Assembly: GCA_937890355.1 (NCBI GenBank)
Contig: CALACW010000129.1
Span: 1-59,556 of the forward strand
Reading direction: 5' to 3'
From: CALACW01 sp002431305
Lineage (GTDB): Bacteria > Bacillota > Clostridia > Oscillospirales > Acutalibacteraceae
Length of the DNA: 59,556 nucleotides
Part shown: piece after piece, positions 53,578 through 59,556 of the stretch
Layout: the number at the start of each line of letters is the position of its first letter
How positions within the stretch are numbered: the stretch's first letter is position 1
The notes under the pieces: generated by a model
The model's database searches: none
What the model saw: the letters and a program-made list of their open reading frames with translations, nothing else
What the model was told of the DNA's origin: nothing
Translations under genes and position numbers: made by a program

Positions 53578-55083
53578 TTAAATTGTGCCGTCCCATGTGG
53601 AAACAACGGTATTTTTGCCCTCGTCCTCGTCGAACCAGCGGGTAGTAACGGTCTTTGACTCCGTGTAGAATCTGTACGCGTCCTTGCCGAGGCAGTGGAG
53701 ATCGCCGAAGAACGAATTCTTATGACCCGAGAACGGGAAAAATCCGATAGGTACGGGAATTCCGACGTTTACACCAACCATACCGCCGTCCGTATGACGT
53801 ACGAATTCTCTTGCGAAATAGCCGTTCTGAGTAAAGATAACGGAGCCGTTAGCATAAGGGTTGGCGTTCATGATTTCAAGACCTTCCTTGAAATCCTTGC
53901 ATCTCTTAATGCAGAGTACGGGACCGAAAACCTCGTCTCTGCCTATCGTCATGTCCTCTGTTACATGATCAAATACAGTGGGACCTACATAGTAGCCGTT
54001 TTCGTAACCGTCAACAACGCAGTTTCTGCCGTCAAGGACAAGCTGAGCGCCCTCTTTAACGCCCTTATCGATATCGGCGATAACCTCGTCGTAATGCTTT
54101 TTATACGTAATGGGGCCGAGTTTTGAAGTTTTGTCGTAAGCGGGGCCTACCTTGATATTTGCGGCCTGCTTTTTAAGTTCTTCAACGAATTTATCGGCAA
54201 TACTCTCCTCTACGACGCAGCACGAGAGAGCCATACATCTCTGTCCAGCGCATCCGAATGCGGAGTTGATAACGCCGGCGACGGTTCTCTCAATGGGAGT
54301 ATCGGACATAACGAGCGCGTGATTCTTAGCCTGACAGAGAGCCTGAACTCTCTTGCCCGCCTTAGCCGCTCTCTCATATATAATCTTGCCTACGGGGGTC
54401 GAGCCTACGAACGTGATACCCTTGATATCGGGATGATCGAGAAGAACGTTTATCTCGTTTCTCGAACATGTTACGATATTGATAACGCCGTCGGGAACGC
54501 CCGCCTCTTTATAAAGTTCCGCAATACGAAGCGCGGTTCTCGGAGTAAGGCTCGCGGCTTTTAATACTAATGTATTACCGCACGCGATGCATGTCGGAGC
54601 CATCCAGCCGAACGGAATCATAGCCGGGAAGTTAACGGGAACGATACCTGCGAAAACGCCGAGAGGTTCGCGGTATTTAACGGTGTCGTAACCTCTTGAA
54701 GCGTCCATAATGCTCTCACCCATCATAAGAGACGGAACTTGAGTTGCAAGTTCGGTGCCCTCTTTTGCTTTAAGCACGTCGCCCTCGGCTTCCGCCCAAA
54801 CCTTACCGTTTTCCTCAGCTACGAGCATTGTAAGCTCATCCATGTGCTCCATGATAAGATCGCGGATTTTGTACATAATCTGCGCTCTCTTGACTGCGGG
54901 GGTACCGCTCCAGCCGGGGAACGCCGCTTTTGCCGCCGCAACGGCTTCGTTGACCTCGTCTGAGGTACAGCACGGAGCATAGCCCGTAACCTCCCCCGTC
55001 GAAGGATTGTGAAGATCGTAGTATTTGTCAGTCTTTGACTCAACGTATTGACCGTTGCAGAAATACTTTAATTTTTCAGCCAT
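53578..55083 (-). CDS. iolA: Methylmalonate-semialdehyde / malonate-semialdehyde dehydrogenase (acylating)
   Basis: A 501-residue CoA-acylating aldehyde dehydrogenase. The catalytic Cys is in GCAGQRCMALS and the cofactor loop GSTPVGKIIYERAA is visible; PVNFPAMIPFGWMAP is typical of MmsA/IolA. In inositol degradation it converts malonate semialdehyde to acetyl-CoA and CO2. It sits between iolE and iolG, 29 bases after iolE, with AAGGAGAT upstream. Length is normal. Confidence 0.92.
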   Translation of the reverse strand: MAEKLKYFCNGQYVESKTDKYYDLHNPSTGEVTGYAPCCTSDEVNEAVAAAKAAFPGWSGTPAVKRAQIMYKIRDLIMEHMDELTMLVAEENGKVWAEAEGDVLKAKEGTELATQVPSLMMGESIMDASRGYDTVKYREPLGVFAGIVPVNFPAMIPFGWMAPTCIACGNTLVLKAASLTPRTALRIAELYKEAGVPDGVINIVTCSRNEINVLLDHPDIKGITFVGSTPVGKIIYERAAKAGKRVQALCQAKNHALVMSDTPIERTVAGVINSAFGCAGQRCMALSCCVVEESIADKFVEELKKQAANIKVGPAYDKTSKLGPITYKKHYDEVIADIDKGVKEGAQLVLDGRNCVVDGYENGYYVGPTVFDHVTEDMTIGRDEVFGPVLCIKRCKDFKEGLEIMNANPYANGSVIFTQNGYFAREFVRHTDGGMVGVNVGIPVPIGFFPFSGHKNSFFGDLHCLGKDAYRFYTESKTVTTRWFDEDEGKNTVVSTWDGTI

Positions 55084-55112
55084 TATTATATCTCCTTTTG
55101 GTAACTTTTAAA

Positions 55113-56006
55113 TTATAAGCCGGTCTTTTCGGCAATGTATTTTCTCGCTTTTAACGCGTACTCGAACGGATTTGCGGCTGCGGGGTCCTGCTCGGCTTCA
55201 ACGAGTACATACCCATCGTAGCTGTTATCTCTCAATACGTCGAATATCGGAGTAAAGTCGATAGCTCCGTCGCCGGGAACGGTAAATGTTCCGAGTCTTA
55301 CGCCCTGTAAGAACGAAAGATGATTTTTCTTAACCTCTTCGATTTTCTCGGAACGGATATCTTTAAGATGAACATGCTTGATTCTGCCTATGTATTTTTT
55401 AAGAACGGACATATAGTCCTCACCGCAGTACGCAAGATGACCCGAGTCGAAAAGCAGACTGAAATATTCGGGGTCGGTATTCTCCATAAGTCTGTCGATT
55501 TCCGCCTCAGTCTGAATGACGGTACCCATGTGATGATGGAACGTAAGAGCGATGCCCATGTCCTTGGCAATCTTGCCGAGCTTGTTTACGCCGGTGCAGA
55601 GTTTATCCCATTCCTCGTCGTTCATAATGTATTTTTCTTCGAAAATCGCCTTGTCGGTTCCCTGTATGGAATGACCCTGTTCGCTCATTCCTACGACCTT
55701 CGCGCCCATTTTCTTTAAGAATGTGATATGCTTTATAAATTCTCTTTCGGTCTCCTCATAAGGCTTTGTAGTAAGGAATGCGGAGAACCAGGCGTTGCAT
55801 ATCTGCATGCCTCTCAAATCGAGAGCCTTTTTAAGAACGTCGGGGTCCTTGGGGTATTTATTGCCTATTTCACAGCCTGTAAAGCCTGCGAGAGCCATCT
55901 CCGAAATGCATTGTTCGAACGTGTTTTCGCTGCCTAAGTCGGGCATATCGTCGTTCGTCCACGCTATCGGCGCAATACCGAGTTTAACTTTGTTTTTATC
56001 AAGCAT
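55113..56006 (-). CDS. iolE: Myo-inosose-2 dehydratase
   Basis: A 297-residue TIM-barrel protein of the sugar-phosphate-isomerase/endonuclease IV type that dehydrates scyllo-inosose. VKLGIAPIAWTNDDMPDLG is the standard IolE start, and metal ligands lie in LTFHHHMGT, LFDSGHLAYCGED and VLVEAEQDP. The ATG at 56006 is one base after the iolD stop, with GAGGAAAT upstream, so translation is coupled; an in-frame upstream ATG inside iolD is rejected. Confidence 0.93.
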   Translation of the reverse strand: MLDKNKVKLGIAPIAWTNDDMPDLGSENTFEQCISEMALAGFTGCEIGNKYPKDPDVLKKALDLRGMQICNAWFSAFLTTKPYEETEREFIKHITFLKKMGAKVVGMSEQGHSIQGTDKAIFEEKYIMNDEEWDKLCTGVNKLGKIAKDMGIALTFHHHMGTVIQTEAEIDRLMENTDPEYFSLLFDSGHLAYCGEDYMSVLKKYIGRIKHVHLKDIRSEKIEEVKKNHLSFLQGVRLGTFTVPGDGAIDFTPIFDVLRDNSYDGYVLVEAEQDPAAANPFEYALKARKYIAEKTGL

Positions 56007-56007
56007 A

Positions 56008-57930
56008 TCAATATTTCCTCGCTTTATCCAAATTCTTCTTTTTACTCTCGTAAGCATCGTTTACGCTCTTTTTAGAGCTTATCGAGGCAATGCCTACATG
56101 CCACCATGCGCCGTAGCCGTCGGTCATGGTTTTGGGCAGAACCTTTATATCTATAAGAGTCGAAACGGTCTGCTTTTTGCTGTCCTCGAGCGCGAATCTC
56201 AATTCGTCGAGATTCTTTGCCGTATAAGTCTTAACGCCGTAGCCCGAAGCGCATGTTGCAAAATCAATCTGTACGAAATCGCCGAGCAGTTCGCCGTTAT
56301 CGTCACGGCTTCTGAACTCCGTAGCGAGGTTTCCTATGCCGTTGCTCATCTGAAGATTGTTGATGCATCCGAAGCCCGAATTATCAAACAGCAGAACGTT
56401 TATCTTTTTACGTTCCTGAATAGAGGTTACAAGCTCGGAGTGAAGCATTAAATAGCTTCCGTCACCGCAGAACGCGTATACTTCCCTGTCGGGTTCGGCA
56501 AGCTTTGAGCCGAGCGCGCCCGCAATTTCATAACCCATACAAGAGTAGCCGTACTCCATGTTATACGAATCCTTAACGTCGGTCGTCCACATTCTCTGAA
56601 GACATCCGGGGAGCGAACCCGCGGCGGCTACCGCAATCGCGTCGGGAGAAATAACCTCCCTGATAAGCGCGACGGCGGAGGTCTGCGTGATATTGCTTCC
56701 CGTCATTTTAACGAAATTCTCGATACTGCTTTCATAGCCCGCCTTTATCATAGGCTCGAAACTTTCGTCGTAACGGTAGTCGGCAAGACGTTTCATCTCT
56801 TTCGCCCACGCGTCTTTTGCTTCTTTTATTTCATTGGTATATCCGCTCTTGTATGAAAGTTTCTCAAGCTTTTCGGACAGAGCGTTTATAGAAAGTTTTG
56901 CGTCGCCGACGCATTTTACAGCGTCGAGTTTATACGCGTCAAAACGCGAAGTATTTATTGTAACGAATTTAACATTCGGATTCTGATAAAGCGACTTGGA
57001 TGCCGTCGTAAAATCGGAAAATCTCGTTCCGATTCCGATTATAACGTCCGCGTCCTTAGCTATCGAATTCGCGGCGGCATTGCCCGTAACGCCTATTCCG
57101 CCGAGGTTTAAATGATGTGACGATTTCGTTGCGCTCTTTCCCGACTGCGTATCGGCGTAAGGAATATTGAATTTTTCGCAGAATGAGCAGAGCTCGTCTC
57201 CCGCTTCTGAATATCGTACTCCGCCGCCGCAGATTATGAGCGGTTTTTTCGCTTTTTCGATAATTGAGGCGATATCGTCAATCTCCTCCGGCTGGGGAAC
57301 GGGACGGGCGATTCTGTGAACTCGTTTTTCGAAGAATGAATCCGGATAATCATAATTTTCACCCTCTACGTCCTGCGGAAGCGAAACACATACCGCGCCC
57401 ATGTTACCTACGTCCGTCAGCGCGCGCATTGCGTTTATCATGGCGGTCATAAGCTGTTCGGGACGGGCGACTCTGTCCCAGTAACGGCAGACGGGCTTGA
57501 ACGCGTCGTTGGTCGTTATCGAAAGAGAACCCGGCTGTTCGAACTGCTGTAATACGGGGTCGGGCTGACGTGTTGCAAACGTATCGGCGGGCAGCAAGAG
57601 AAGCGGAATATGATTTACGGTAGCCGTCGCCGCGGCAGTTACCATATTCGCGCTGCCGGGACCTATCGAGGACGAACAGGCGATTATTTTACGTCTGTTG
57701 TTCTGTTTGGCGAAAGCCGTCGCGCAGTGTGCCATTCCCTGCTCATTTTTACCCTGAAAAACTTTAAGTAAACCTCTGTCCTCGTCAAGAGCCTGACCGA
57801 GACCGACGACTATTCCGTGTCCGAATATCGTAAATATTCCCTCGACAAATTTTGTTTCAACACCGTCAAAGGAAACGTACTGATTGTCAAGAAATTTTAC
57901 AAGAGCCTGCGCCATTGTCATTTTAGGCAT
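56008..57930 (-). CDS. iolD: Trihydroxycyclohexane-1,2-dione hydrolase
   Basis: A 640-residue thiamine-diphosphate enzyme that opens the ring of the dehydrated inosose. It has the ThDP-family layout: N-terminal Pyr domain with the catalytic Glu region, a central domain, and a C-terminal PP domain with the GDGSYLMLHSELV cofactor motif. ISTNDAFKPVCRYWDRV and the start MTMAQALVKFLDNQYVSFDG match IolD. GGAAAAAATC precedes the ATG. Neighbours iolB and iolE lie 35 and 1 bases away. Confidence 0.94.
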   Translation of the reverse strand: MPKMTMAQALVKFLDNQYVSFDGVETKFVEGIFTIFGHGIVVGLGQALDEDRGLLKVFQGKNEQGMAHCATAFAKQNNRRKIIACSSSIGPGSANMVTAAATATVNHIPLLLLPADTFATRQPDPVLQQFEQPGSLSITTNDAFKPVCRYWDRVARPEQLMTAMINAMRALTDVGNMGAVCVSLPQDVEGENYDYPDSFFEKRVHRIARPVPQPEEIDDIASIIEKAKKPLIICGGGVRYSEAGDELCSFCEKFNIPYADTQSGKSATKSSHHLNLGGIGVTGNAAANSIAKDADVIIGIGTRFSDFTTASKSLYQNPNVKFVTINTSRFDAYKLDAVKCVGDAKLSINALSEKLEKLSYKSGYTNEIKEAKDAWAKEMKRLADYRYDESFEPMIKAGYESSIENFVKMTGSNITQTSAVALIREVISPDAIAVAAAGSLPGCLQRMWTTDVKDSYNMEYGYSCMGYEIAGALGSKLAEPDREVYAFCGDGSYLMLHSELVTSIQERKKINVLLFDNSGFGCINNLQMSNGIGNLATEFRSRDDNGELLGDFVQIDFATCASGYGVKTYTAKNLDELRFALEDSKKQTVSTLIDIKVLPKTMTDGYGAWWHVGIASISSKKSVNDAYESKKKNLDKARKY

Positions 57931-57965
57931 AGTGATTTTTTCCTTTCGTAAAATGAATTGAAATT

Positions 57966-58739
57966 TTATTTTTCATCGAGAAGCCATTTATGCTCGTCGG
58001 AAACGATTCTCGTTGTCTTGTACCACGGGTCGCCGTCAATGTGGCGTATCATCCATACGTAATACATATTATATCCCGGAGCTGCGGCCTGCTCGTGATC
58101 CTGTCCGTTTCTTATCGTGCAGAACGAGCCATCCACACTCTTATACACCTCGTCGCCGTTAAAGCACGCGCCGAATCCCTGGGGCTTGTCAAACTGATAG
58201 TAATAAACCTCGGGCTGGGGGTGATGATGAGGCGGATAACTCGACCAACGTCCGGGTTTATTGAAAACCTCGCCCATAACCATGTTCGAATACGGAGCAT
58301 TGTCTATGTCGAACATTGTCGAAACGACTCTGTGACCGGCTCCGTTCCACTGACCGAGACCGAATTCCTGATAAAGACAGTCTTCGGGAGAATAGAACAC
58401 AGCGTCGAATTTTTTATCGTTATCCGTCTGCTGAACAACAAATTCGCTCGTCTCGACAGCCTCAATTTCAATCGGAGTCGTGCCGTCCGCGTGAAGGCAG
58501 TACGGCTTCATCTCGAAGGCGTCGCGTCTTGCGCATTCACGTTCTTCGTTATTCCATCTGAATATTATTTTTCCTTTTATAAGCAGAACCGCAGTCTCAT
58601 CGCCCGGAGAAAATATCTTTATACTCTCCCCTTTTTCAAGGCGTTTTACCGTGATATCCATATTCATATCGGCATTTTTTGCGTTTCTTAAACACAGAAC
58701 TTTTTCGCCGTTTTTATCAAAAGGTAAATTTTCAAACAT
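57966..58739 (-). CDS. iolB: 5-deoxy-glucuronate isomerase
   Basis: A 257-residue bicupin that isomerises 5-deoxy-D-glucuronate to 2-deoxy-5-keto-gluconate. The metal-binding cupin His/Glu set is visible in SSYPPHHHPQPEVYYYQFD and QDHEQAAAPGYNMYYVW. GTVVSTMFDID-like sequence (RVVSTMFDIDNAPYSNMVMG) is diagnostic. It lies 20 bases after iolC. AGAGGGAT upstream supports the start. Confidence 0.93.
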   Translation of the reverse strand: MFENLPFDKNGEKVLCLRNAKNADMNMDITVKRLEKGESIKIFSPGDETAVLLIKGKIIFRWNNEERECARRDAFEMKPYCLHADGTTPIEIEAVETSEFVVQQTDNDKKFDAVFYSPEDCLYQEFGLGQWNGAGHRVVSTMFDIDNAPYSNMVMGEVFNKPGRWSSYPPHHHPQPEVYYYQFDKPQGFGACFNGDEVYKSVDGSFCTIRNGQDHEQAAAPGYNMYYVWMIRHIDGDPWYKTTRIVSDEHKWLLDEK

Positions 58740-58759
58740 AATTTATCCCTCTTTATATA

Positions 58760-59556
58760 TTAAACTCTTGCGACCATTTCGCCGTACTCTGCTTTTTCGT
58801 CGGCAATAAATTTTTCGACCTGCTCAACGTTCGGCATATCCTGAGAGCATGCATGCGAAGCTACGAGCATAGCCGCCGACGCGCTTCCGAATTCAAGACA
58901 ATCTATAATCTCCTTACCCTCGAAAAGACTGTAAAGAAATGCTGACGTATATCCGTCTCCGCCGCCGAATGATTTAAGAAGTTTTACGGGGAACGGCTTT
59001 ATCGAAAAGCTCTTAGAGTCATTCGTGTAAGCGGTCGAACCCTCCTTGCCGTGGGTGACGATAACGATTTTCGCATTCTTTTTCGTCCAGTAATCGGCGG
59101 AAGCTCTGTCCGTGCCCTCGAGTCCGAGAAGTCCCTCGGTAAGGTCGTATTCTTCACGCGAACCGATAATCATATCGGATTTCTCGGCAACCGCGGAATA
59201 GTAAATTGCAATTTCATCTTTATTCTTCCAGTTATACGCTCTGTAATCTATGCAGAATATAACGGGAATATTGTTTTTCTTTGCAAGGCTGACGGCTTTT
59301 AACGCGGCCTCTCTCGACGGGCTTTCGGCAAGCGCGGTACCGGAAATAAGAACAGCCGAACCCTCTTTGATGTATTCCTCGTCGATATCCTCACACTCAA
59401 GTTTTAAGTCGGCGGCTTCGTTTCTGTACATAACGATGCTCGACTCCGTCGGGGACTTAATTTCGGTAAACGTAAGACCTATCTTCTCTCCGTTCTTACA
59501 GCGGACGATACGCGAGGTGTCTATTCCCTCTTTTTCAAAAAAATCGGTTACGTACG
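58760..59556 (-). CDS. iolC: 5-dehydro-2-deoxygluconokinase, 5' end outside window
   Basis: The frame is open through the window edge (265 codons visible). It is a PfkB-family kinase: FGGGDGYTSAFLYSLFEG carries the GxGD catalytic motif, and the N-terminal part shows CKNGEKIGLTFTEIKSPTE. It phosphorylates 2-deoxy-5-keto-gluconate. It precedes iolB in the operon. The start codon and the first ~60 residues lie beyond base 59556. Confidence 0.9.
   Translation of the reverse strand, partial: YVTDFFEKEGIDTSRIVRCKNGEKIGLTFTEIKSPTESSIVMYRNEAADLKLECEDIDEEYIKEGSAVLISGTALAESPSREAALKAVSLAKKNNIPVIFCIDYRAYNWKNKDEIAIYYSAVAEKSDMIIGSREEYDLTEGLLGLEGTDRASADYWTKKNAKIVIVTHGKEGSTAYTNDSKSFSIKPFPVKLLKSFGGGDGYTSAFLYSLFEGKEIIDCLEFGSASAAMLVASHACSQDMPNVEQVEKFIADEKAEYGEMVARV

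Noticed and set aside
1..59556. CRISPR arrays, rRNA, tRNA and riboswitches
   Set aside because: No regularly spaced direct repeats, rRNA motifs or clear cloverleaf/TYC loop arrangements were noticed by eye; a covariance-model scan (Infernal, tRNAscan) would settle this.

Overview
The window looks like a chromosomal stretch from a spore-forming Clostridia-type Firmicute, most likely an Oscillospirales/Ruminococcaceae-like gut anaerobe. This is inferred from gene content, not from a marker gene. The evidence is SigG, a YlmC/YmxH protein and SpoVT (endospore formation), a SCIFF peptide with its radical SAM maturase, a V/A-type ATPase operon, the GGGtGRT/NifU-like pair, a dockerin-bearing secreted protein, and clostridial promoters and terminators. 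I see no rRNA, tRNA or CRISPR array.

Layout. 1-361: the 5' part of a YbaK/EbsC-type deacylase (minus strand). 509-9225: a nine-gene V/A-ATPase operon with a promoter and a terminator. 9280-12182: an alpha/alpha-barrel protein plus a GH43 glycosidase. 12235-16333: an Rrf2 regulator, a LuxR-type regulator coupled to an N-terminal-dockerin secreted protein, and a NifU-like/GGGtGRT pair. 16463-18184: an ECF S component divergent from a C-terminally shortened MocR-type regulator. 18240-23302: an esterase, a scar joining ABC-transporter and AraC remnants tail to tail, a methyltransferase, an acetyltransferase and a secreted lipase. 23456-29809: large and small cell-surface proteins and a membrane-anchored hydrolase. 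29964-32736: YebC, Lgt and FolD. 32806-37888 (minus): an oxidoreductase, a PLP enzyme, the SCIFF maturase and peptide, and a DapA-like aldolase. 38059-42675: a second ABC scar, a TIR-MORN fusion, an unknown Cys/His protein, a GH110-like beta-helix enzyme and a third ABC scar. 42798-51020: SpoVT, two unknown coupled genes, a membrane GH18 protein coupled to a phosphoesterase/propeller protein, SigG and YlmC. 51070-52275: BlaI with its operators and a broken BlaR1. 52524-59556 (minus): iolC-B-D-E-A-G, cut at the window edge within iolC.

How the genes work together. The ATPase couples ATP to ion movement across the membrane. The iol genes take myo-inositol through inosose and 2-deoxy-5-keto-gluconate 6-phosphate towards acetyl-CoA and central metabolism. 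Lgt lipidates lipoproteins such as the one at 27963. SCIFF and its maturase make a thioether-crosslinked peptide, and a PLP decarboxylase-like enzyme is coupled to the maturase. The sporulation genes lie close together (42.8-51.0 kb) around an extracytoplasmic GH18/phosphoesterase pair.

Most notable for follow-up: (1) the TIR-MORN fusion at 38285; (2) a seven-cysteine SCIFF locus with a hairpin between peptide and maturase and a coupled PLP enzyme; (3) the coupled membrane GH18 plus phosphoesterase/propeller pair next to sigG; (4) the GGGtGRT/NifU-like pair near an Fe-S type Rrf2 regulator; (5) three decaying ABC-transporter ends and a BlaR1 that has lost its protease core, which show active gene erosion.
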